A DNA stretch of 64,000 nt from Phytopseudomonas punonensis (lineage in GTDB: Bacteria; Pseudomonadota; Gammaproteobacteria; Pseudomonadales; Pseudomonadaceae), in contig NZ_FRBQ01000001.1 of NCBI RefSeq assembly GCF_900142655.1, positions 64,115-128,114 of the forward strand, given 5' to 3'. Below are positions 27,938-35,795 of this stretch, one piece after another (the stretch's first letter is position 1; each line of letters begins with the position of its first letter). Under the pieces are notes generated by a model. The model had not been told where the DNA came from and did no database searches. It saw only the letters and a list, made by a program, of their open reading frames with translations. A program made the translations under genes and the position numbers.

Positions 27938-28573
27938 TTATGGCCGGGCTTCGACTTCCGCTTCCACGCGACGGTTGATCGCACGGCCTTCTTCGGTGGC
28001 GTTATCAGCAACCGGACGGCTTTCACCATAGCCGACTGCGTTCACGCGGGTACCACCCACACCGTACTGGTTGACCAGCACTTCACGCACAGCTTTCGCA
28101 CGGCGCTCGGACAGCTTCTGGTTGTAGGCGTCGGTACCAACGGAGTCGGTATGGCCTTCAACTACTGTGGTGGTTTGCGGGTATTGCTTCATGAAGTCAG
28201 CCAGGCTTTGGATATCGCCCAGGCTTTCCTGCTTGACTTGCGCCTTGTCGAAATCGAACTTCACGTCCAACTCAACACGTACTGCTTCGGCAACCGGCTC
28301 AGGTGCAACAGTCTCTTCGACCATAACGGTCTCTTCGACTACTGCAACTTCCTGGGCTTCAGCGCCATGAACCCAGCAATAGGCAGCGGCGAAGCCAGCG
28401 CCAATTACCGCACCACCGCCCGCCCAAGCAGAGCTTTCGATGGCACCCAGAGCAGCACCGCTCACACCACCAACAGCGGCACAGGTCGGCCAGTCGGATT
28501 TCTGGACGCCAGCGCAGCCCGTCAGAAGGGTGGACGCAATGATCAGGGGTACCGCTTTCCTTGTAATACTCAT
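27938..28573 (-). CDS. OmpA-family lipoprotein with glycine-rich membrane segment
   Basis: A 211-residue protein. The lipobox LLTGC follows a short signal (C20). Residues about 33-65 are a glycine/alanine-rich hydrophobic segment (GGVSGAALGAIESSAWAGGG), then a valine/glutamate linker (VVEETVMVEETVAPEPV). The C-terminal OmpA domain (about 100-211) contains VEGHTDSVGTDAYNQKLSERR and NRRVEAEVEA, the peptidoglycan-binding fold. ATG at 28573 is preceded by GGAG. It is transcribed alone. The likely role is envelope anchoring. Confidence 0.88.
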   Translation of the reverse strand: MSITRKAVPLIIASTLLTGCAGVQKSDWPTCAAVGGVSGAALGAIESSAWAGGGAVIGAGFAAAYCWVHGAEAQEVAVVEETVMVEETVAPEPVAEAVRVELDVKFDFDKAQVKQESLGDIQSLADFMKQYPQTTTVVEGHTDSVGTDAYNQKLSERRAKAVREVLVNQYGVGGTRVNAVGYGESRPVADNATEEGRAINRRVEAEVEARP

Positions 28574-28735
28574 ATGCAAGTCTCCTAATGGAATCGGCGC
28601 AAAAACCGACACTCTGGATTAAAGACGCCCGCTTTAGAATCTGCCAGACAGCATTACGACATCACTGCAGGCCGAACAGTTCTAGTTGAATATGAGGATG
28701 CGCGGTAGTCTTTTGTGATTGTTTCGAGGTTTCTG

Positions 28736-29233
28736 ATGAGCCATATCACGTCCGCACGCACACCCCAACAATCACTGGCCGCTCTACTGCAACGCTATGC
28801 GCCCGCTCGACTGCTTTTGGTCAGCGCCAGCGAACAGCCCGCGGTTAATGCCTTCAAACAGGCACATCCGCAGAGTCTGGTGGCCCACGCCACCCCCGGC
28901 TACCTGCCAGAAGAGCTTGCCGGGCAACGTTTCGATCTCGCTGTGATAGTCGATTGTCTCGAGCACCTGGAGCGCCGCGCGGGCCTGCAGTTGCTCGGTG
29001 GTATTCGCAATCTGAACGCCAGTCGCATGGCCGTGCTGGTCGATCTGCCAGCTTGCGGCTGGAAAGACACCGACTTCTTCGCGCTTGCGCTGCATGTCAG
29101 CGAACGCTTCTCCCGGGATGAGCAGGTGCTGAGCCTGTTCACCTACGACCTGCTCGAATACAAGCAGGCGCCCGACTGGCTGAATGCGAAGTTTTGGGCC
29201 AACCCGGAAAACTACGGCAAATACTGGTGGTAA
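28736..29233 (+). CDS. DUF6231-type conserved protein
   Basis: A 165-residue soluble protein conserved in Pseudomonas. The fold suggested by [34 protein letters not shown] and [18 protein letters not shown] resembles a degenerate class-I methyltransferase, but the glycine-rich SAM loop is missing. An acidic C-terminal part ends in [14 protein letters not shown] lies about eight bases before the ATG at 28736; an ATG at 28715 is possible. A short gap leads to the YchJ gene, so they may be cotranscribed. Confidence 0.75.
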   Translation: MSHITSARTPQQSLAALLQRYAPARLLLVSASEQPAVNAFKQAHPQSLVAHATPGYLPEELAGQRFDLAVIVDCLEHLERRAGLQLLGGIRNLNASRMAVLVDLPACGWKDTDFFALALHVSERFSRDEQVLSLFTYDLLEYKQAPDWLNAKFWANPENYGKYWW

Positions 29234-29238
29234 GCACG

Positions 29239-29718
29239 ATGCCTGACGCTATGCCAAGCGGCTGCCCTTGCGGCAGCGGCAACTCCCTGCCCGATTGCTG
29301 CGGGCGCTACCACAGCGGTGCCCACGCCCCCTGCGCCACGAGCCTGATGCGCTCGCGCTACAGCGCCTACGTGCTGGGTAATGTCGACTATCTGGTCGCC
29401 ACGTCATTGCCGGCGCAGCAGGCGAAGCTTGATATAGAAGGTATTCGCGCCTGGAGCCTGCAAAGCACCTGGCTGGGCCTGGAGGTTGAGCATTCGGAAT
29501 TGCTCGGCGGCCAGCCCGAGCATGCGCGGGTCACGTTCGTGGCGCGCTGGCACGACGCAGGTGGCGAGCACAGCCATCGCGAGCGCTCGGCCTTCGTGCA
29601 GAATCAGGGCCGCTGGTACTTTATCGACCCCACCATTGGGCTGCACGTCGGCCGCAATGATCCCTGCCCCTGCGCCAGCGGGCAAAAATTCAAGAAGTGC
29701 TGCGCCGGCTATCTATAA
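29239..29718 (+). CDS. YchJ family protein with two SEC-C motifs
   Basis: A 159-residue protein with a zinc-binding SEC-C motif at each end: [13 protein letters not shown] near residue 9 and [13 protein letters not shown] near the C-terminus. The central part ([25 protein letters not shown]) is the NTF2-like YchJ domain. The function is unknown; SEC-C motifs bind zinc and often mediate contact with translation or secretion factors. It starts five bases after the DUF6231 gene. Confidence 0.9.
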   Translation: MPDAMPSGCPCGSGNSLPDCCGRYHSGAHAPCATSLMRSRYSAYVLGNVDYLVATSLPAQQAKLDIEGIRAWSLQSTWLGLEVEHSELLGGQPEHARVTFVARWHDAGGEHSHRERSAFVQNQGRWYFIDPTIGLHVGRNDPCPCASGQKFKKCCAGYL

Positions 29719-29727
29719 AGGCAGCCC

Positions 29728-30270
29728 CTAAACCAGCTTGAGGTGCGAGGTATCCGGCACCTCAGCCGCGGGCGCTGCCTTGGCCTGGCCCATATCACTG
29801 CCCACCGGCGCCAGGCTGAACGACGACAGGTCGAGTGCCGGCGGCGCTATCTGCGCTTTGCCATCCTGCAAATCTGCACCTAACGCAGCGACACCGAAGT
29901 CCGGCGCATCCACATTGGCGAAAGCCGCCATGTACTCGTCCCGCGGTGCGACAACCAGGCGGCCTGTAGGTTGAGCGTCAACAGGGCTAGCTGGAGCAGC
30001 CACGGGCGGCGGCGCCAGCTCGATCTCCTCGATGACCTGCGCATCGATATCGATTACCTCGACACGCGCTCCGGCGCGCTCCAGCGTGCTGCGGTACTTT
30101 TCTGCCGCGGCTTCATCAAGGTTGTTCTTGATCACCACACGGCGCCCAGAAAACAGCAGGGCAATACGCTGGGCGTCGGCCTGGAACAATTTGGCCAGAT
30201 TGGCCTGTACCACTTCCAACTGAGCACCGGGGACCAGCTCACCGGAAAATGCGATCTCGTATCGCGCCAT
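29728..30270 (-). CDS. conserved Pseudomonas protein of unknown function
   Basis: A 180-residue protein. Residues 1-75 form a small alpha/beta domain (YEIAFSGELVPGAQLEVVQ, LFSGRRVVIKNNLDEAAAEK, LERAGARVEVID) that I associate with an N-terminal module seen in front of various membrane domains in other gammaproteobacterial proteins. Here it is followed only by a proline/alanine-rich, probably disordered tail (ELAPPPVAAPASPVDAQP). No membrane segment or catalytic motif is visible. GAGAAG precedes the ATG. Function not assigned. Confidence 0.7.
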   Translation of the reverse strand: MARYEIAFSGELVPGAQLEVVQANLAKLFQADAQRIALLFSGRRVVIKNNLDEAAAEKYRSTLERAGARVEVIDIDAQVIEEIELAPPPVAAPASPVDAQPTGRLVVAPRDEYMAAFANVDAPDFGVAALGADLQDGKAQIAPPALDLSSFSLAPVGSDMGQAKAAPAAEVPDTSHLKLV

Positions 30271-30468
30271 CTTCTCGTTCCTTCCTGTCGGCTCGCCGCA
30301 CCTTTTCGGTCACGGCAATAAAACCTAAATGCGTGAGGGCCAGTATGACGCAGCTTTTCGCACGCACACGAGAGTCGGTCGGCATTTTCCCCACGGCAAA
30401 TCACGCGCGACAGCACTAGGGCAGCCAAGCCGTCTCTTGTTACACTGAGGCCTCGAACGGAGTATGAA

Positions 30469-30966
30469 ATGTTTTCTCAGGCGCAAATGATAAGAATTCT
30501 TAGCCTAATGGTATTCCTCGGTCTGGGCTCGGCACTCGGTGGCTGCTCGACCTGGTTTTCCGACAGTTTCAAAGACCCGGACGTCCGCCTCGTGGACGTC
30601 AATGTGGTGAAAGCCAAATTGCTCGAGCAGCGCTTTATCCTGCGCTTTCGCATCGACAACCCCAACGAAGTCAGCCTGCCGATACGTGGCCTCAACTACG
30701 TGGTGCACCTAAACGACGTGCTGCTTGCAGATGGCGACTCGGAAGTCTGGTTCACCGTCCCTGCCAACGGTCATCTGGAGTTCGACGTACCGGTGCGCAC
30801 CAACCTGTGGCGTCATGTGCGGCAGGTGGTCAAGTTGCTGGAAGAGCCCGATCAGCCGATTCGCTATCGCCTGCAGGGCGAAGTGAAAACCGGATTATTC
30901 TTCGGCCGCCGCGTGCACATGGCGCGCAATGGCGAGATAATTCCCGGCGATTATCTTCCGGAGTAA
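30469..30966 (+). CDS. LEA14-type (water-stress hypersensitivity domain) lipoprotein
   Basis: A 165-residue lipoprotein with a lipobox LGGC (C26). The remaining sequence is a beta-sandwich of the LEA type 2 family ([49 protein letters not shown]). Such proteins are associated with desiccation or envelope stress. GGAG lies six bases before the ATG. It is followed five bases later by the SEC-C microprotein gene and then by the DUF2489 gene, forming a likely three-gene operon. Confidence 0.88.
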   Translation: MFSQAQMIRILSLMVFLGLGSALGGCSTWFSDSFKDPDVRLVDVNVVKAKLLEQRFILRFRIDNPNEVSLPIRGLNYVVHLNDVLLADGDSEVWFTVPANGHLEFDVPVRTNLWRHVRQVVKLLEEPDQPIRYRLQGEVKTGLFFGRRVHMARNGEIIPGDYLPE

Positions 30967-30971
30967 CCCGC

Positions 30972-31175
30972 ATGACCCAGCAACCACACGTTCACGGCCC
31001 TGACTGCAACCACGATCACGACCATGATCATCATCACGACCACGGCCATGTGCATGGCCCACACTGCAACCATGCGCCCCAGGAGCCGGTGCGCAACTCC
31101 CTGAAGGATGTTGGCCGCAACGACCCTTGCCCATGCGGCAGCGAGAAGAAATTCAAGAAGTGCCATGGGGCTTGA
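30972..31175 (+). CDS. histidine-rich SEC-C zinc-binding microprotein
   Basis: A 67-residue protein. Residues about 6-35 are extremely histidine- and aspartate-rich, with flanking cysteines ([18 protein letters not shown], then GPHCNH). The C-terminus is a complete SEC-C motif ([19 protein letters not shown]). It may buffer or deliver zinc or nickel; this is inferred from composition. Its end overlaps the next gene by 11 bases. Confidence 0.88.
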   Translation: MTQQPHVHGPDCNHDHDHDHHHDHGHVHGPHCNHAPQEPVRNSLKDVGRNDPCPCGSEKKFKKCHGA

Positions 31176-31617
31176 TCAAGCTCTGATCCCTCTCGCGATA
31201 CTGCTCGTCGTTGCTCTTGCACTCTACGCCGTTCATCTCTGGCGCCAGGTCTGGGTCAAACAACGTCAGCAAGCTGAAGTTCGCAGCGCGCAACACCAGC
31301 GCCTGCGTGACGATTTGCGGGTGTTGGCCAGTTGCCTGCTCGACGGCCAACTGCCATTGATCGAAGGCGCCATCCGTATAAAGGTGCTGCTCGACAACTA
31401 CGACAGCGCACTGAGCCTCACACCGCAGGCCCAGGTCTTTCAGCAACTTTACGAGGCGACCGCTCATGTGCCGACTCACGCCGGCTGGAAAGCCCTCAGC
31501 CGTGCCGAGCGACGCCAGCACGAAGCGCGTTTTGCCGAGCTGACCGAGGCTTACCAGCAGCAGGCGCACGACGCAGCACGCTGGTTGCTCGACGAGGGAT
31601 TGGCCGCCCGGCCATAA
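31165..31617 (+). CDS. DUF2489 family protein
   Basis: A 150-residue protein with one N-terminal membrane helix ([19 protein letters not shown]). A mostly helical soluble part follows ([31 protein letters not shown]) which is typical of DUF2489; the function is unknown. The ATG lies inside the end of the SEC-C gene, which points to translational coupling. Confidence 0.85.
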   Translation: MGLDQALIPLAILLVVALALYAVHLWRQVWVKQRQQAEVRSAQHQRLRDDLRVLASCLLDGQLPLIEGAIRIKVLLDNYDSALSLTPQAQVFQQLYEATAHVPTHAGWKALSRAERRQHEARFAELTEAYQQQAHDAARWLLDEGLAARP

Positions 31618-31736
31618 CCCCACGTCGCGGCACTCATCGCGCCTCTTGCCAGGCGCCATGGGGCTCTCTACCTTTAGCGCCATTCGCGCCCGGGCAGCCG
31701 CCCACCGCCATCATTTACCCATCAGGAGTCCGCCGC

Positions 31737-34268
31737 ATGCTGCCGCGCGCTTTCCGTCCTCTCGCTACCCTGAGCCTGGCTGGCATCGTTACCGGCATGG
31801 TCGCGCTGAGCGGTTGCCAGTCCCTGTTCGACAGCCGTTACCGCAACAGCGTGCATCCCGATCAGGGTTCCTTTCGCGTGCAGGGCCTGGCGCAAACCGC
31901 CTCGGTACGCCGCAACCCGCTGGGCATGCCGCTGATCGAGACGCATACCTTCCATGACGCGCTGTTCACCTTGGGCTACGTGCACGCCAGCGACCGCATC
32001 AGCCAGATGGTCAGCATGCGCCTGATGGCCGAAGGTCGCCTGGCGGAGATGGCCGGCCCGGGCGCGCTGGAGATGGACCGCTTCATGCGCGCGGCAGATC
32101 TCAAGAAGAGCGCCGAGGTGCTCTACAAGAATGCCTCGCCACGAATGAAGGCGTTCTTCGAGGTGTACGCACGCGGCGTCAACGCCTACCTGTTCCGTTA
32201 CCGCGACAAGTTGCCGATGGACCTGGCCGAGGCTGGCTATCGCCCGCCGTACTGGAAGCCGGAGGATTCGGTGATGATCTTTTGCCTGCTCAACTTCGGC
32301 CTTTCGGTGAACCTGCAGGAAGAAATCGCATCGCTGAGCCTGACCCAGAAAGTCGGCGCCGACAAACTCGCCTGGCTGCTGCCGACCTACCCAGACGAGC
32401 CGCTGCCGTTCGAGGAAGCCGACAAGCTCAAGGGCCTGTCCCTGGGCGGCACCATCGCCGGTCTGCAGGCGGTGAAGAGCGCCGCTGCGCAAGTCTCCGA
32501 GCACCATATGCTCGGCGTCGCAGCCTCGAACAACTGGGCCATCGCCCCGTCGCGCAGCCGCAGCGGCAAGAGCCTGCTGGCCAATGACATGCACCTGCCG
32601 ATCGGCCTGCCCTCGGTGTGGAGCTTCGTGCAGATTCGCGCACCAAAATTCCAGGCCTCCGGGGTGACCGTCGCCGGCATGCCGGCTGTGGTCGCCGGCT
32701 TCAATGGCAAGCTGGCCTGGGGAATGACCATGGTCATGGGCGACAACCAGGATCTGTTCCTTGAGAAGGTCAAACGCGAAGGCAATCGTCTGCTGTATCT
32801 GGCCGACGGCAAATGGCAGCCCGCTCACGAGCGCCAGGAAACCTTTTTCATCAAGGGTCAGAAGTCGATCCGCGAAACCGTTTACGAAACCCGCCACGGC
32901 CCGCTGCTTAACAGCGTGCTGGGCGAACGCAAACATCCGCTGCAGCCGCTGCAATTGCAGAGCGGCTATGGCCTGGCGCTGAAGACTGCACAGTTCGAGG
33001 AAGATGCCAGCCTCGACGCCTTCTTCAATCTATCCCGCGCCCAGTCCGTGGAGCAGGCCTTCGAAGCAACCCGGGAAATCCGCGCCATGTCGCTGAACCT
33101 GGTATTCGCCGACGCCAGCAACATCGGCTGGCAGGTCACCGGGCGCTTCCCCAATCGCCGTGAAGGCCAGGGCCTGGTGCCCTCACCCGGCTGGGACAGC
33201 CGCTACGAATGGGATGGCTTCGCCGACCCGATGCTCCACCCTTACGATCAGGATCCGCAGCAGGGCTGGCTGGGCAGCGCCAACCAACGCAGCGTGCCGC
33301 GCGGCTATGGCATGCAGCTGTCCAACTCCTGGTACGCGCCGGAACGCTACGAGCGTATCGCACAGCTGGCTGGCAGCGGCCGTCACGACACGCCAAGCAT
33401 GATCGCCATGCAATACGACCAGACCTCGCCCTTCGTGGCCAAGCTGCAGGGCATGTTCGAAGCGCAGAACATGGCCGGGCCGCTGCGCCAGGCCATCGAC
33501 CGCCTGCCCGAGCCGCAGCGCGGCAAGGCCCGCGAAGCCCTGAGCCGACTGATGGCCTTCGATGGCAAACTGTCGGCCACCTCGGCGGATGCCGCCGTGT
33601 ATGGCGCCTTCCTGCAACAGAGCGCACGGGAGATCTTCCTCGACGAACTGGGCCCTGACACCTCGCCCGCCTGGAAGGCACTGGTGGACACCGCCAACCT
33701 GTCCTACTCGGCGCAGGCCGATCACCTGCTCGGGCGCGAAGACAGCCCCTTCTGGGACGACGTGCGCACCGCGCAGAAGGAAGACAAGCCGGCGATCCTG
33801 GCCCGCAGCCTGGCAGCCAGCATCGAGCTGCTCGAACAGCGCTTGGGCAGCGAGCGCACGGCGTGGCAGTGGGGCAAGCTGCACACCTACGAGTGGCTGA
33901 GCGGCAGCACGCAGATGGCGCCGCACCTCGGTGCCGGCCAGCGCGCCAGCATCGCGTCGCTCAAGGGCTATCTGGATCGCGGCCCCTACCCGGCCGGCGG
34001 TGACCACAGCACACTGAACGTCTCGGCCTACAACTGGGGGCAGGACTTCGATACCTGGCTGATCCCGAGCATGCGCATGATCGTCGACTTCGGCCGCGAA
34101 GAGCCGATGATCGGCCTGAACAGCTCCGGGCAGTCCGGCAACCCGGCCAGTCCGCATTACGCCGACGGCATCGACGCCTGGCGCCGCGCCCAGTACGTGA
34201 GCTTCCCGATGCTGCAACAGAACCTGGAGAAGACCTACGGGCGCAAACGCCTGCTGCTGACGCCTTGA
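31737..34268 (+). CDS. quiP: acyl-homoserine-lactone acylase (penicillin amidase family)
   Basis: An 843-residue Ntn-hydrolase of the penicillin acylase family, close in length and context to P. aeruginosa QuiP, which hydrolyses the amide bond of long-chain acyl-homoserine lactones. The export signal ends in LSGC with C27, which reads as a lipobox. The predicted autocatalytic cut is before S264 in [14 protein letters not shown]; this serine becomes the N-terminal nucleophile of the beta subunit. The alpha part contains the family block [16 protein letters not shown]. The ATG follows AGGAG by about eight bases. Long-chain AHL specificity is inferred from the family and location, not proven. 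Confidence 0.88.
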   Translation: MLPRAFRPLATLSLAGIVTGMVALSGCQSLFDSRYRNSVHPDQGSFRVQGLAQTASVRRNPLGMPLIETHTFHDALFTLGYVHASDRISQMVSMRLMAEGRLAEMAGPGALEMDRFMRAADLKKSAEVLYKNASPRMKAFFEVYARGVNAYLFRYRDKLPMDLAEAGYRPPYWKPEDSVMIFCLLNFGLSVNLQEEIASLSLTQKVGADKLAWLLPTYPDEPLPFEEADKLKGLSLGGTIAGLQAVKSAAAQVSEHHMLGVAASNNWAIAPSRSRSGKSLLANDMHLPIGLPSVWSFVQIRAPKFQASGVTVAGMPAVVAGFNGKLAWGMTMVMGDNQDLFLEKVKREGNRLLYLADGKWQPAHERQETFFIKGQKSIRETVYETRHGPLLNSVLGERKHPLQPLQLQSGYGLALKTAQFEEDASLDAFFNLSRAQSVEQAFEATREIRAMSLNLVFADASNIGWQVTGRFPNRREGQGLVPSPGWDSRYEWDGFADPMLHPYDQDPQQGWLGSANQRSVPRGYGMQLSNSWYAPERYERIAQLAGSGRHDTPSMIAMQYDQTSPFVAKLQGMFEAQNMAGPLRQAIDRLPEPQRGKAREALSRLMAFDGKLSATSADAAVYGAFLQQSAREIFLDELGPDTSPAWKALVDTANLSYSAQADHLLGREDSPFWDDVRTAQKEDKPAILARSLAASIELLEQRLGSERTAWQWGKLHTYEWLSGSTQMAPHLGAGQRASIASLKGYLDRGPYPAGGDHSTLNVSAYNWGQDFDTWLIPSMRMIVDFGREEPMIGLNSSGQSGNPASPHYADGIDAWRRAQYVSFPMLQQNLEKTYGRKRLLLTP

Positions 34269-34286
34269 CGCACAACAGCGGTGCGC

Positions 34287-34316
34287 AGCGCACCAAGAGA
34301 AGTCAGCAGGTGCGCT
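34287..34316. promoter_or_regulatory. inverted repeat upstream of the nas promoter
   Basis: AGCGCACC and GGTGCGCT (8-bp perfect arms) are separated by 14 bases. The centre lies about 70 bases upstream of the sigma-54 -24 element. The half sites resemble the GCACC/GGTGC halves of NtrC sites, but the spacing is 14 where 5 is expected. It could instead be a weak stem-loop behind quiP. Confidence 0.3.
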
Positions 34317-34369
34317 GTCATTAGGGCAAGGCGTCACGGGTAGCCCGCTACGGCGGGCTCTGCCGAGTT

Positions 34370-34383
34370 GGCACACTCCCTGC
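34370..34383 (+). promoter_or_regulatory. sigma-54-type promoter of nasB-nasA-cobA
   Basis: TTGGCACACTCCCTGCT carries GG (34370-34371) and GC (34382-34383) separated by exactly 10 bases, with TGGCAC matching the -24 consensus. A start near 34395 would give a leader RNA containing the two hexaloop hairpins and the terminator. RpoN control fits nitrogen-regulated nitrate assimilation. Confidence 0.7.
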
Positions 34384-34394
34384 TCTTCGCATCT

Positions 34395-34489
34395 CAGACA
34401 TAGCGCGCGCCGGCAAACGGCACGCGCCCCCGAACGATCGGGACCGGACAAAGGCGTCCTTGCACTCACGGTGCAGGACGCTTTTTTTT
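34395..34489 (+). promoter_or_regulatory. ANTAR-type antitermination leader of the nas operon
   Basis: Two short stems each carry a six-base AnnGnn loop. P1 is CCCG-AACGAT-CGGG (34429-34442). P2 is GGAC-AAAGGC-GTCC (34446-34459). The 3' arm of P2 is part of the left arm of an intrinsic terminator (34454-34489), so P2 and the terminator are mutually exclusive. This is the known architecture bound by ANTAR-domain antiterminators. The NIT-ANTAR protein encoded at 39396-40703 is the obvious ligand, letting transcription proceed into nasB when nitrate or nitrite is present. Confidence 0.82.
34454..34489 (+). terminator. leader attenuator of the nas operon
   Basis: The stem GCGTCCTTGCAC / GTGCAGGACGC (one bulged T) has a five-base loop and is followed by eight T residues. 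It lies 40 bases before the nasB start with no gene immediately upstream that it would serve, so it acts as an attenuator. Confidence 0.9.
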
Positions 34490-34529
34490 GGCCTCGAGGT
34501 CGCCTGGGCTGGTTCCATGGAGGTGAAGG

Positions 34530-35795
34530 ATGAAGCGACTGAAACTGGTGATGATCGGCAACGGCATGGCCGGAGTGCGCACGCTCGAAGAGCTGTTGAA
34601 GATCGACCCGGATCTCTATGACATCACCGTGTTCGGCGCCGAACCGCACCCCAACTACAACCGCATCCTGCTCTCGCCGGTACTGGCCGGTGAACAGACC
34701 TTCGCTGACATCGTGCTCAACGACCTCGCCTGGTACGCCAACCACGGCATTGAGCTGCGCCTGGGCCGCACCGTGGTGGAGATCGACCGCGTGCGTCGCC
34801 GGGTGCTCGCCGATGACGGCAGCAGCGCAGGCTACGACCGCCTGCTGATCGCCACCGGTTCGCGACCGTTCATGCTGCCAATCCCAGGTAATTCGTTGGA
34901 GGGTGTGATCGGCTACCGTGACATTGCCGACACCCAGCTGATGCTCGACAGCGTCACCCGGCACCGCCGCGCCGTGGTCATCGGCGGCGGCCTGCTGGGC
35001 CTGGAAGCCGCCCACGGCCTCAAGCTGCGCGGCATGGACGTCAGCGTGGTGCACAACGGTGCGACCCTGCTGGAGCGCCAGCTCGATGCCCGCGCCGGGC
35101 GCCTGTTGCAAGGCGCCCTGGAGCGCCGCGGCCTGCACTTCGCCCTAGGCAAGCAGACCAGCGAGCTGATCGGCAACGCCGCCGGCCGGGTTGGCGCCGT
35201 GCGCTTCAGTGATGGCGAGAGCCTGCCGGCCGACCTGGTGGTGATGGCCGCCGGCATCCGCCCCAATATCGAACTGGCCCAGAACGCAGGCCTGCCCTGC
35301 GCTCGCGGCATTCTGGTCAACGACACGCTGCAGAGCTTCGACCCACGGGTGTACGCGGTGGGTGAATGCGTCAGCCACCGGGGCGTCGCCTATGGCCTGG
35401 TGGCGCCGCTGTTCGAGCAGGCCCGCGTGTGCGCCAGTCATCTGGCCATGCAGGGCTATCGTCGCTACCTCGGCTCATTGACCTCCACCAAGCTCAAGGT
35501 CACCGGCATCGAGCTGTTTTCCGCCGGCGATTTCACAGGCCAGCCGGGCACCCAGAGCATCACCCTGGACGACCCCACCACCGGCAGCTACCGCAAGCTG
35601 GTGCTGAAGAACGACGTGCTGGTCGGCGCCTGCCTGTACGGCGACACCGCCGACGGCGCCTGGTACCTGCAACTGATCCGCGAAGGCCGCAATGTGGCCG
35701 CCATCCGCGACCTGCTGATGTTCGGCGACGCGGCCGTGGCCAGCCAGACACCGGCTGCGCCTGCCGAACCGCTGCTTCTGCAGGGAGCAGCCTGA
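34530..35795 (+). CDS. nasB: assimilatory nitrate reductase electron-transfer flavoprotein
   Basis: A 421-residue NAD(P)H/FAD oxidoreductase related to the N-terminal half of NirB and to NasB/NasC. The FAD-binding motif MIGNGMAGVRTLEELL is at the N-terminus, the NAD-binding motif VVIGGGLLGLEAAHGL near residue 150, and the second FAD motif is VYAVGECVSH. It has no Bfd-like iron-sulfur or sirohaem domain, so it should pass electrons from NAD(P)H to NasA. GGAGGTGAAGG precedes the ATG. Its stop overlaps the nasA start (TGATG). Confidence 0.9.
   Translation: MKRLKLVMIGNGMAGVRTLEELLKIDPDLYDITVFGAEPHPNYNRILLSPVLAGEQTFADIVLNDLAWYANHGIELRLGRTVVEIDRVRRRVLADDGSSAGYDRLLIATGSRPFMLPIPGNSLEGVIGYRDIADTQLMLDSVTRHRRAVVIGGGLLGLEAAHGLKLRGMDVSVVHNGATLLERQLDARAGRLLQGALERRGLHFALGKQTSELIGNAAGRVGAVRFSDGESLPADLVVMAAGIRPNIELAQNAGLPCARGILVNDTLQSFDPRVYAVGECVSHRGVAYGLVAPLFEQARVCASHLAMQGYRRYLGSLTSTKLKVTGIELFSAGDFTGQPGTQSITLDDPTTGSYRKLVLKNDVLVGACLYGDTADGAWYLQLIREGRNVAAIRDLLMFGDAAVASQTPAAPAEPLLLQGAA

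Noticed and set aside
34287..34316. NtrC enhancer site upstream of the nas sigma-54 promoter
   Set aside because: The half sites GCACC and GGTGC are present, but the spacing is 14 where 5 is expected; kept only as a low-confidence inverted repeat.
33183..35138. Very long minus-strand open frame (651 codons) opposite quiP and nasB
   Set aside because: It is antisense to two well-supported genes and its composition is that of a GC-rich shadow frame. The same applies to the long frames opposite metG, pta and nasA.
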